From assembly GCA_002435875.1 (NCBI GenBank), contig DIVN01000239.1:1-7599 (forward strand): a stretch of 7,599 nt of DNA, read 5' to 3'. Position 1 is the first letter of the stretch, and every line of letters starts with the position of its first letter. The notes beneath the pieces are model-generated. The model saw only the letters and a program-made list of their open reading frames with translations, did no database searches and had not been told where the DNA came from. A program made the position numbers and the translations under genes. Origin of the DNA: Anaerolineales bacterium UBA6131. GTDB lineage: Bacteria > Chloroflexota > Anaerolineae > UBA2200. Of the stretch, positions 1-6,557 are shown piece by piece.

Positions 1-1285
1 AGACGACGAAATGACGATTGCTGAGCGCTACAAGTACCTACGGATCAGGCAGAGAGAGTATACGAAGGCGGGCCGTGCGGTCCGCAGTCGGATGTTGGAT
101 GAGATGGTTGAAGTGACCGGTCTAGATCGCAAGACGTTGATTCGGCATATGCACCACAAGATAGAGCGTAAGCGACGCAAGAGGCAGCGGGGCAAGGTCT
201 ACGGCGGCGCAGTAGACGATGCGCTGCGGGTGATCGCTGAGAGCCACGACTACATCTGTGCGGAGCGTCTGACCCCGAACTTGGTGTCGATGGCCGATGT
301 CTTGTCTCAGCACCACGAACTGCACCTGACGGCTGAGCTGCGAGAGCAACTGGCGAGGATTAGTGTGTCGACGGTCAAACGGCGCCTAAAGCTCTTTGCT
401 CGCCTCGACCCGTTGCAGTTGCCTCGTCGGCACGGGCCGAAGCCACCCAACCCCGTGACTCGCGATATCCCCATGGGACGCCTTCCCTGGGACTTGACCG
501 AGCCAGGCCATCTGGAGGCGGACCTGGTGCATCACTGTGGCTCCAGCGCACATGGCGACTATGTGTGCACGGTACAACTCACCGACGTAGCCACTTCGTC
601 TTCGCGAAGCGAACGGCCAACTGGTGTGAGCAGGCTGCCATCCTGGGTCACAGCCAACGGGTGATGCAGGATGCCTCCCAGCGCATCATGAGCCGCATCC
701 CCTTCCCCATCCGCGAGATCCACCCCGACAATGGCTCCGAATTCTTCAACCACCACCTGCTCCGCTTCTGGAGAGACAAGGTGCCCGGTGTCCGAATCTC
801 CCGCAGCCGCCCGTTCCACAAGAACGACAATCGCTTCGTCGAGCAGAAGAACTTTACTCTGGTCCGCGCCTACCTGGGCCACGGCCGCTTCGATACCGTC
901 GCTCAGACACGCCTGCTCAACCAGCTCTACGAACTCATGTGGCTCTATTACAACTTCTTCCAGCCTGTCATGCGTCTGGCCGCCAAGACCCCTGTCCCCG
1001 ACCCAAAGCTCGACTGGAAGTTCAAACGTACCTTCGACCGCCCGCAGACCCCATTCCAACGGCTCCGCGGCAGGCACCCTTTCGCCACAACAGACTGCCA
1101 AACTGCAGGCCCTACGGGACGCCACCAACCCACGCTGCTTGCGAAAGCAGCTCTACGCTACCCTTGATCAGTTGCATGCCCTACCCAAGGCAAAACCCAA
1201 CGAGCGTCAAAATGTGCTCGACACACTGCCAGACCTGCAGAAAGGAGAGCCTGCCCTGGTGACATTATCATTTGACTTGACACGC
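1..1285 (+). mobile_element. Degenerate insertion sequence, left end outside window
   Basis: This stretch is filled by a broken integrase-core transposase gene, so it is the body of an insertion sequence. The left terminal repeat and any target duplication lie before base 1 and cannot be seen. The right boundary is not certain. I place it near 1260-1285 because conserved transposase sequence fades after about 1240, and because the bases from 1259 on read like an IS end extended into by the frame. No matching inverted repeat can be checked inside the window. The element is probably immobile, since its transposase has two frameshifts. Confidence 0.6.
595..618. repeat. Extra palindromic segment at transposase frameshift
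   Basis: Bases 595-613 form a near-perfect inverted repeat: TTCG, bulged T, CTTCG / CGAAG, CGAA. The core CTTCGCGAAG at 600-609 is a perfect palindrome. The conserved protein reads LTDVAT in one frame up to 595 and WCEQAAILGHSQR in another frame from 622. If these two blocks were once nearly adjacent, as in related transposases where a TDVATGW-type run is usual, about 23 bases (596-618) are extra, and 23 bases explains the frame change exactly. A one-base deletion in a naturally longer loop is the alternative. Confidence 0.5.
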
Positions 1286-1301
1286 TATAGAACCGCGGCA
1301 C

Positions 1302-1334
1302 CGCGAGGCGTTTTGTTGGCGCTGCGGCCTCGCG
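1302..1334. repeat. Inverted repeat near right side of the IS
   Basis: CGCGAGGC at 1302-1309 is repeated as its exact reverse complement, GCCTCGCG, at 1327-1334, with a 17-base spacer. There is no T-run after the second arm, so it is not a typical intrinsic terminator. It overlaps the candidate promoter upstream of the nitroreductase gene and could be an operator or a remnant of the IS end. The arms are short, and chance occurrence in GC-rich DNA is possible. Confidence 0.4.
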
Positions 1335-1340
1335 TAGAAT
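1313..1340 (+). promoter_or_regulatory. Candidate sigma70-type promoter for nitroreductase cluster
   Basis: TAGAAT at 1335-1340 matches the -10 consensus at five of six bases. TTGTTG at 1313-1318 is a partial -35 box (first three bases match), 16 bases upstream. It is the best promoter-like site I see before the first plus-strand gene and would start transcription near 1347, giving a leader of about 64 bases. The weak -35 and the IS-derived setting keep confidence low. Confidence 0.35.
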
Positions 1341-1350
1341 AGGCGGCGTG

Positions 1351-1372
1351 TGCAGCACTCGCTGTGCTTGCA
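1351..1372 (+). promoter_or_regulatory. Possible leader hairpin before nitroreductase
   Basis: TGCAGCAC (1351-1358) can pair with GTGC-T-TGCA (1364-1372): eight base pairs, one bulged T and a five-base loop. If the promoter at 1313-1340 is real, this hairpin sits at the extreme 5' end of the mRNA, where such stems can stabilise transcripts. It is followed by a short tandem repeat (GCAGACAG then CCAGACAG, 1370-1385). It matches no riboswitch class I know. Confidence 0.3.
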
Positions 1373-1410
1373 GACAGCCAGACAGACTCGCCAGGAGAGG
1401 AAGAGAAGAA

Positions 1411-1992
1411 ATGATCCATGAGTTGATTGCCAGGTGCAGGAGTTACCGTCGCTTCTATCAGGACCAGGCTGTTGACATGGAGACGCTACGCGGACTCGTC
1501 GATCTTGCGCGACTATCGGCATCTGGCATGAATCGCCAGCCGCTGAAGTACTACCTCTCCTATGCTCCGGAAACCAACGCCGTCATCTTTCCGAATCTGG
1601 GTTGGGCCGGCTATCTGAAGGACTGGGGCGGTCCCGTCGAAGGAGAGCGGCCTGCTGGGTACATCGTGATTCTCGGCGATAGGGAGATTCAGTCGGATTT
1701 CGGCGTTGACTATGGCATTGCGGCACAGAGCATCATGATTGGCGCTACCTTTCTGGGCCTAGGTGGATGCATGATTCGCAACATCAGACAAGCGGGGCTC
1801 CGCCGGGCGCTCCAGATTCCTCCGCGCTTTGAGATATTGATGGTCCTCGCCCTTGGGCGCCCAAGGGAGGAGGTGGTCATCGACTCTGTTGGCCCGGACG
1901 GCGATATACGCTATTGGCGCGATGCGCACGGTGTCCACCACGTGCCAAAGAGATCGCTGGATGAGATCATCCTGGCTCTACCACACGAGTAG
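1411..1992 (+). CDS. Nitroreductase-family flavoprotein
   Basis: This 193-residue protein looks like a short FMN-dependent nitroreductase, a cytoplasmic NAD(P)H oxidoreductase family acting on nitro compounds, quinones, flavins and related substrates. The N-terminal CRSYRRFYQDQAV (residues 9-21) matches the family's RRSxRxF phosphate-binding start. ASGMNRQP (37-44) matches the conserved substrate/FMN loop (usually SxxNxQP). The helix DYGIAAQSIMIGATFLGLGG (100-119) is the dimer-core helix and glycine turn, and LALGRP (146-151) is the C-terminal FMN motif. ATG at 1411 is chosen over an upstream in-frame GTG (1348) because homology starts there and AGGAGAGG lies at 1393-1400. The exact substrate cannot be told. 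It is the first gene of a compact plus-strand cluster and lies 24 bases before the next gene. Confidence 0.88.
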   Translation: MIHELIARCRSYRRFYQDQAVDMETLRGLVDLARLSASGMNRQPLKYYLSYAPETNAVIFPNLGWAGYLKDWGGPVEGERPAGYIVILGDREIQSDFGVDYGIAAQSIMIGATFLGLGGCMIRNIRQAGLRRALQIPPRFEILMVLALGRPREEVVIDSVGPDGDIRYWRDAHGVHHVPKRSLDEIILALPHE

Positions 1993-2016
1993 TCGCAGCA
2001 CCCAGAGGAGGAATGC

Positions 2017-2823
2017 GTGACCGAACCCAAACCAGAGTCCTCTCCTGCCCGCACAACAACCGATTGGTCCAAGTTACTGACCGGCATCACGGCACTAGTC
2101 GGGGCGACGGCAACCCTCCTGGCCGCAGCGAATACCTTCGTGGGCCTTAACCGAAAGACTGCTGCCCCAATAGCGGCCACCGCGGCAAGCACGCAGACCC
2201 CTGTGCCAACGCCACCGCTGGTGAGCGCACAGACTGTGGCGCCCGCGGTCACGGGTGCGCAGTCCCTGATTCTGATGGAAGACAGTTTTGGCGGTTCGCA
2301 GACGGGCTGGGATATTGGGCAGGACTCGGACGCAGAATGGGGCTACGATGGAGGCAAGTACATCATCGTGGTGCGCAGCCCCGAATTGTTTATCTGGGCA
2401 AACCCTACGAAGCGCCATGACTGGGCCAATCTGGTCCTTGTCGTGGAAGCCCAGAGACTGTCCGGGCCGCTCGACAACGAGTATGGCGTGCTGGTTCGTT
2501 ACGTGGATCGCGGCAACTTTTACTACTTTGGTGTCAGTAGTGACGGGCATTATGTCGTCCAGATGTTGCACAACGATGAGTGGACCACCTTGGTGCCGTG
2601 GACAGCGTCAGAGCACGTCAAGATGGAAGCGGGCACCAACCTGCTGCGCGTAGAATGTCAGGGTCCGAGGATGCGCTTCTTCGTAAACGACAAGCTGCTC
2701 ACGGCAGTGGAGGATAAGACTTTTCTCTCCGGCAGTGTCGGCTTGGCGGCAGGCACGATGAGTGAGCCAGGCGTTGCCGTGGGATTCGACAATCTCCTCG
2801 TTCGTGCCCTGCCGGAAGAATAG
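2017..2823 (+). CDS. Membrane-anchored protein with concanavalin/LamG-like outer domain
   Basis: This 268-residue protein has a short polar N-terminus, one hydrophobic segment (about residues 20-44, LLTGITALVGATATLLAAA), an Ala/Thr/Pro-rich linker (about 48-80), and a beta-rich C-terminal domain (about 86-265). The outer domain has the EDSFGGSQTGW opening, YGVLVRYVDRGNFYYFGVS, an EWTTLVPWT strand, RFFVNDKLLTAVEDKTFLSG and the ending VGFDNLLVRAL. This is the pattern of jelly-roll domains of the LamG or DUF1080 (3-keto-disaccharide hydrolase-like) type, often found in Chloroflexota surface proteins. No catalytic residues can be assigned, so binding is as likely as enzymatic activity. The hydrophobic segment probably acts as an uncleaved anchor with the domain outside. 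The start is GTG at 2017, set by AGGAGG at 2006-2011 five bases before; ATG at 2013 is out of frame. It ends 9 bases before the acetyltransferase. Confidence 0.75.
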   Translation: MTEPKPESSPARTTTDWSKLLTGITALVGATATLLAAANTFVGLNRKTAAPIAATAASTQTPVPTPPLVSAQTVAPAVTGAQSLILMEDSFGGSQTGWDIGQDSDAEWGYDGGKYIIVVRSPELFIWANPTKRHDWANLVLVVEAQRLSGPLDNEYGVLVRYVDRGNFYYFGVSSDGHYVVQMLHNDEWTTLVPWTASEHVKMEAGTNLLRVECQGPRMRFFVNDKLLTAVEDKTFLSGSVGLAAGTMSEPGVAVGFDNLLVRALPEE

Positions 2824-2832
2824 GGCTCTTGC

Positions 2833-3408
2833 ATGCACGCTGACATCAACATCCTCACCGCACGGCTAAGCCTGATTCCCCTGCTTGAGGCACAGCTGCA
2901 GCTACAGCTGGACCATCCTGAGCTGCTCGAAGCGGGGCTGGGCCTGAGCGGCGGCGCAGCAGCAGACGATGAGCTTCGTGATCCGCTCAAGCAGATGCTC
3001 GCGGGCGTTCAGCGCGATCCTGAGGACTGGCCATGGTACACGCACTGGCTCATCATTCGCAGACGGGATCGACATGTGGTGGGCGGATTATGCTTCAAGG
3101 GCCCACCCGGGGACCAAGGTACCATCGAGGTTGGTTACGGTCTTAACACAGGCTACTGCGGACGAGGGTACATGAGCGAGGCACTAGGTGGGCTGATGCG
3201 CTGGGCCGCGGCGCAGCCCGGGGTGAAGGCTATCCTCGCCGAGACCGAGACGTCCAACCTACGCTCGCACCGCGTACTGCAGCGCATCGGTTTTCTACCT
3301 GACGAGGTGCGCAATGGCATGCTGTGGTGGCGGATGTCCGTTGGTCATCCGGCCACGCCGTTGAGCTCAAGCGCGCCTGGTGAGGACGCACTCGGCCAGG
3401 GCCAGTAG
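2833..3408 (+). CDS. GNAT-family N-acetyltransferase (RimJ/RimL-like)
   Basis: This 191-residue protein has the build of an acetyl-CoA-dependent N-acetyltransferase. It opens with the INILTARLSLIPL strand typical of the RimJ-like group. IIRRRDRHVVGGLCFKGPP (74-92) and TIEVGYGLNTGYCGRGYMSE (97-116) form the central strands and the pyrophosphate-binding loop, with a GRGY core, although the usual Arg or Gln at the loop start is Gly. ETETSNLRSHRVLQRIGF (137-154) is the conserved C-terminal Asn/Ser-Val-Leu-x-x-x-Gly-Phe motif. The acceptor substrate is unknown. A weak AGGG lies over the previous stop codon, so translation may be coupled. The last 20 or so residues look unstructured, and the last 42 bases overlap the opposite-strand polyprenyl synthase gene. 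Confidence 0.88.
   Translation: MHADINILTARLSLIPLLEAQLQLQLDHPELLEAGLGLSGGAAADDELRDPLKQMLAGVQRDPEDWPWYTHWLIIRRRDRHVVGGLCFKGPPGDQGTIEVGYGLNTGYCGRGYMSEALGGLMRWAAAQPGVKAILAETETSNLRSHRVLQRIGFLPDEVRNGMLWWRMSVGHPATPLSSSAPGEDALGQGQ
3361..3370. repeat. 10-bp perfect palindrome at convergent gene ends
   Basis: TTGAGCTCAA at 3361-3370 is a perfect palindrome overlapping the stop codon (3367-3369) of the minus-strand polyprenyl synthase, inside the acetyltransferase gene. No T-run or loop is present, so it is not an evident terminator. It may be chance. Confidence 0.3.
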
Positions 3409-4341
3409 GCCATCTCGGGCGGCAGTATCTGGCAGGGCGCGCACGGCCCGCTGGGCCAGACGAGCCTGCCTGGCTGCCTCCGCCCGGGCCGCATCCAGGG
3501 CACCCGACGAAAACAGACAATCAATGGCCTGTACAAGCATATCGTCGGTGCGCTCGCCCGCTACGTAGGCGCAAACGGGATCAGATGGGCCCGCCTGCTG
3601 CAGGTGCAAGAGCACCGGCAACGTCCAGAGCCCCTGACGGAGGTCCATACCAACGGGCTTGCCAAGCTCGGCCGGACGGCCGCCGATATCCAGGACGTCG
3701 TCAACGATCTGATAGGCCAACCCCAATCGCAGGCCATACCTCCGCAGGGCGTTAATCTGCGCATCGGTTCCGGCGGCCAGCATTGCCGCCATCTCGGCTG
3801 CCGACCGAAACAACGCTGCGGTCTTGGCCTCGATCTGCTTGAAGTAGGATGTGCGACCCGGTCGGGAGCCATCACCCAACAGTGCCTGCACAATCTCGCC
3901 CTCACATATGGCCGTCAAAGTACGGGCCAGCACGGCGAGAATGTCCCCGCGCTCCAGCTCGGTGACCATGCGAACGGATTGCGCCAACAGATAGTCCCCT
4001 GCCAGCACGGCTGCTTGCGTCGACCAGCGAAAATGGAGCGTATCCCGGCCGCGTCGGGTAGCAGATTCGTCCACAACGTCGTCGTGCACCAGCGTGGCCG
4101 CGTGCAAGATCTCGACTGCCGCAGCGAGTTGCGCCAGCGTCTGTCCAGCCCCGCCCAGACTCTGACCGCTGAGCACAACGACAGCCGCCCGCAGTCGCTT
4201 ACCTCCCGTCAGGACGTGTTGCAGCATGCCGCGCAGAGGTTCCGCTGTTGAACCCACGGCATCCCTCAGCAGATCCTCCACACGCTGCAGGTCAGAGCGA
4301 ATCGGGTCAAAGACGATTGCCAACGGTGTCTCTTGGTTCAT
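3367..4341 (-). CDS. Polyprenyl diphosphate synthase (trans, long chain)
   Basis: This 324-residue protein is a trans-isoprenyl diphosphate synthase, which adds isopentenyl diphosphate repeatedly to an allylic primer in the cytoplasm to make the tail of quinones or lipids. All family motifs are present: GGKRLR (46-51), first Asp-rich motif DDVVDESATRRG (87-98), KTAALF (173-178), second Asp-rich motif DDVLD (214-218) and GKPVGMDLRQGLWTLP (227-242). Residues just before the first motif are small (Ala82, Thr83) rather than aromatic. By family rules that suggests a long chain such as heptaprenyl to nonaprenyl, but length cannot be fixed. The start ATG overlaps the stop of the radical SAM gene (ATGA, 4338-4341) with no clear ribosome site, so translation is probably coupled. 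It is the last gene of the minus-strand run and overlaps the acetyltransferase by 42 bases. Confidence 0.93.
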   Translation of the reverse strand: MNQETPLAIVFDPIRSDLQRVEDLLRDAVGSTAEPLRGMLQHVLTGGKRLRAAVVVLSGQSLGGAGQTLAQLAAAVEILHAATLVHDDVVDESATRRGRDTLHFRWSTQAAVLAGDYLLAQSVRMVTELERGDILAVLARTLTAICEGEIVQALLGDGSRPGRTSYFKQIEAKTAALFRSAAEMAAMLAAGTDAQINALRRYGLRLGLAYQIVDDVLDIGGRPAELGKPVGMDLRQGLWTLPVLLHLQQAGPSDPVCAYVAGERTDDMLVQAIDCLFSSGALDAARAEAARQARLAQRAVRALPDTAARDGLLALAECVLTRRA

Positions 4342-5585
4342 ATTGACTCAGATTGCATATCGGCGGCGTGAATGAAGCACGACGGATCCTCGGCCATCAG
4401 ATCCCCTGTGGCTGACAGGGCCCGCGCCCGACAGCCGCCGCACACCCGACGGTACGCACAAGCGCCGCACTGCCCCTTGAGCAGTGTCTCGCGCTGACGC
4501 AGGGCGTCAAGCACTGGGCCGCCTGCCCACAGCTCAGCGAAGGGCCGCTTGCGCACGTTGCCGCAGCTCTGCTCAATGAACGGGCACGGCCAGACCGTGC
4601 CATCTGGCTTGATGTAGGCGAAACCACGGCCCGCCGAGCATCCATGCCAGACCTGCTCTGCCAGTCTCAAAGGCAATCTACCAGAGATACCCGCCTGCCG
4701 CAGCAGCAGAGCCCAAAACTGTGGCCCCGCGACGGGCTCGAAGATCGCCCGAGCACTCCTTTGGGCTTCAATCATGCAGCGCATGAGGCGCTCGTTGGCA
4801 GCCCGGTCCAGAGCTACCCGATCAATCATCTGGCCGCGACCGACGGGAACCAGTTGATACATGAGCAAAATCGCCGCCTGTTGCTCGTCTACCATCTGCA
4901 GCAAGGCTTCCATGTCTTCGGCGTTGTAGTGCTGCATGGCTGTCACGTTGATGTGCAGCAGGATACCCGCACGACGCAGGGCTGCCATGCCGCGCAGCGC
5001 AGCGTCGAACGCGCCGTACACACCGCGAATGCGATCATGGCCTTCGGCGTCCAGGCCGTCAAGGCTGACCGCGGCAATGACGAGACCTCTCTTGCGCAGG
5101 TCACGCGCCACCGAGTCGTCAATGCGCGTCGCATTTGTGGCCATGGTGTTGGTAAAGCCGAGCCTTTGTGCATGCGCCGGCAGATCAAAGACATCGGGAC
5201 GCAACAGGGGCTCACCACCGGTGAAGGCCATCATGCGGAACTCGCGCACCACGGCAAGCTACTCGAGCAGGCGCTTCCCTTCCGCCGTGTTGAGCTCGTC
5301 GGGGCCTGGTCGGCCGCCCGAGGCGTGACAGTGGATGCAACGCAGGTTGCACGCCGAGGTCAGCTCCCACACCGGATGGGCAGGAAAGCCGATGCAGCCC
5401 ATGCCAAGCGAGCCGGCAGCGCCCGGAAGGCAGCGAAGCCCGTAGCGCAGGAACCAGAGCGGCATCTCGCGCCAGTGGGCCAGCGCGCCCAGCAACACCG
5501 CGCTCGCTGCCTGTCGCAGCATGAGTGTCGGCGGCCACCAGAAAGGTTCGACCTGGCGAGGCGGCAAAGCGGTTGCCGGTTCCAT
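4338..5585 (-). pseudogene. Radical SAM/SPASM enzyme, cut by one amber codon
   Basis: Read through TAG at 5261-5259, this is a 415-position SPASM radical SAM protein. WELTSACNLRCIHCH holds the CxxxCxxC motif for the SAM-binding [4Fe-4S] cluster (Cys79, 83, 86). The amber is position 109, between GKRLLE and LAVVREFRMM. TGGEP follows (122-126). The C-terminus has the SPASM set for extra Fe-S clusters: Cys316, GTVWPC (Cys334), Cys341, CxxCxxxxxCxxC (373, 376, 382, 385) and Cys403. It acts in the cytoplasm by making a 5'-deoxyadenosyl radical; the substrate is unknown, and peptides, tetrapyrroles and small cofactors are all known for such enzymes. ATG at 5585 follows AGGA, 20 bases after the UbiA-family stop. 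Without read-through the products are a 108-residue N-terminal piece and a piece from GTG 5252 lacking the cluster motif. The lost residue was probably Gln (CAG to TAG). Confidence 0.87.
5259..5261 (-). other. In-frame amber codon in radical SAM gene
   Basis: The minus strand reads CTC GAG TAG CTT GCC GTG GTG across this point, in the same frame on both sides. No base is missing or added, so this is a nonsense change and not a frameshift. Confidence 0.95.
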
Positions 5586-5605
5586 GGTGTCCTGCACGGG
5601 GCACC

Positions 5606-6517
5606 TCACAGGTTGAGCATCAGCGTCGCCGTGGTACCGAGGTTCACGATGAGGTTGGCGCCACACAGCCATTCGAGCCGGCGACGGTCGCGCCACCAAC
5701 CCCGCAGCATGGCTCCCGCCAGGCCCACAGAGAGGATGAGCACAGGCAGATACATACGGATGAGAGAGGTCGACAGCGCCCGCCTGGCTGCACAAGACAT
5801 CGACATCCAGCTCAGGGCTGCTATCAACACGTACAGGAAGGCCGCGCGCTCTCGTCCAAGACGACCGGCCAGGTTTCGCTTCGTAGCCTGCAGGTCGGCT
5901 TCATAGTCGGGGAACTCATTGAGCAAGATTACATTGAAGATCGTCAATGCGATGGGCAGCGAGAGCCAGTGCACGGCTGCAGGGATGGCGCCGCCCTGCA
6001 GGTAACAACCGGCAGCCACTGGCAGCCAGCCATAACAGAAGCCGATCCAAAGCTCTCCCCAGCCTCTGCCTACCCAGCGCAGCGGCCTTGATGAGTAGAA
6101 GAACCCGCCGATAGCCCCAAGAATACCCAAGGGCAGCGTCCAGGGACCGGTGCGGTAGCCGTATTGCAGGATGGTACCAACGCACAACGCCAGAGCCACA
6201 CTGAGCACCGAGGCAGCCAGCACGGTGTTGGGTGCTACTGCCGCCTGCTGAAGCATTCCTGATCCTCCGGCAAACCTGCTCTTGCCCAAGGCCACCGAAA
6301 GTCGGTCTTCGCGCTGGTCCCAGAACTCGCCGGCAAGATAAGTGGCCAGCATAATGCAGACCACGCCTAGCACGCCCCAGAGCAAGACATCTAGCCGGCG
6401 TGCGGCGCCCTCTCGCCAGGCCAATGCATTGCCCAGCAAGTAAGGCAAGACGCCCACCAGATGAAACGGCGGGCGCGATAGGGCTACCCACGATTGTAGC
6501 CGGCGCAGACCTGGCAA
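5606..6517 (-). CDS. UbiA-family membrane prenyltransferase (MenA-like)
   Basis: This 303-residue, highly hydrophobic protein is a UbiA-superfamily prenyltransferase, an inner-membrane enzyme that transfers a polyprenyl chain onto an aromatic or other acceptor (as in menaquinone or ubiquinone synthesis). It starts with WVALSRPPFHLVGVLPYLLG (10-29). The first Asp motif is GEFWDQRED (63-71), where Gly63 stands at the usual Asn position of NxxxDxxxD. The second, NEFPDYEAD (200-208), is canonical and is followed by KRNLAGRLGRERAA. YSSRPLRWVGRGWGE (141-155) is the conserved central loop. About eight to nine hydrophobic segments can be seen. The start is weakly defined: TTG at 6517 has GGGAGG directly before it (almost no spacer), and an in-frame TAG lies just upstream, so CTG at 6508 is an alternative. 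The acceptor is unknown. It sits between surE and the radical SAM gene. Confidence 0.9.
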   Translation of the reverse strand: MPGLRRLQSWVALSRPPFHLVGVLPYLLGNALAWREGAARRLDVLLWGVLGVVCIMLATYLAGEFWDQREDRLSVALGKSRFAGGSGMLQQAAVAPNTVLAASVLSVALALCVGTILQYGYRTGPWTLPLGILGAIGGFFYSSRPLRWVGRGWGELWIGFCYGWLPVAAGCYLQGGAIPAAVHWLSLPIALTIFNVILLNEFPDYEADLQATKRNLAGRLGRERAAFLYVLIAALSWMSMSCAARRALSTSLIRMYLPVLILSVGLAGAMLRGWWRDRRRLEWLCGANLIVNLGTTATLMLNL

Positions 6518-6557
6518 CCTCCCGAGCTATCTACATGGAATCGCCTGATCTTGGCGC

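Larger units (their letters stand above)
11..1342 (+). pseudogene. DDE integrase-core transposase, broken by two frameshifts
   Basis: The gene encoded an IS transposase with a retroviral-integrase-type (rve) catalytic core. The N-terminal piece (11 to about 595) has a basic helix-turn-helix region (near residues 28-60) and the first catalytic Asp in HLEADLVHHCG (codon 521-523). The frame then shifts. The second piece (about 619-1065) carries the second Asp in HPDNGSEFF (codon 727-729) and the Glu in NRFVEQKN (codon 841-843), 37 residues apart as in DD35E-type enzymes. A one-base shift near 1066 returns to the first frame, giving the C-terminal part GTLSPQQTAKLQALRDATN. The last frame runs to TAG at 1340-1342, but its final 25 or so residues may be read-through past the IS end. 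ATG at 11 is the assumed start; the frame is open upstream to the window edge. The three pieces join into one plausible transposase of about 430 residues. Family resemblance is from memory (IS481/ISNCY-like), so the family name is uncertain. Confidence 0.85.

Noticed and set aside
1272..1291. TTGACT / TTGACA followed by TATAGA as a promoter
   Set aside because: The boxes are only 3 to 8 bases apart, far from the 16-18 needed; more likely part of the IS end.
1302..1334. Intrinsic terminator for the transposase
   Set aside because: The stem is 8 base pairs with a 17-base loop, and no T-run follows.
1370..1385. Short tandem repeat as a CRISPR or iteron unit
   Set aside because: Only two imperfect 8-base copies; no regular array exists anywhere in the window.
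3604..4251. 215-codon plus-strand frame opposite the polyprenyl synthase
   Set aside because: No domain signature; it is a shadow of a gene with every family motif on the minus strand.
5259..5261. Pyrrolysine or general recoding of TAG
   Set aside because: Most genes here use TAG as the normal stop, no pyrrolysine genes are in the window, and radical SAM enzymes are not a known pyrrolysine family. Kept only as a remote possibility.
5259..5795. Start of the radical SAM gene at 5795
   Set aside because: The first 70 residues would overlap the UbiA-family gene and resemble nothing; ATG at 5585, just after the UbiA-family stop, fits the gene order and family length.
4644..5906. Long open frame of 420 codons on the plus strand
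   Set aside because: It lies antisense to the radical SAM and UbiA-family genes, has no recognisable domain, and its composition is what GC-rich antisense frames give. The minus-strand frames hold clear conserved motifs.
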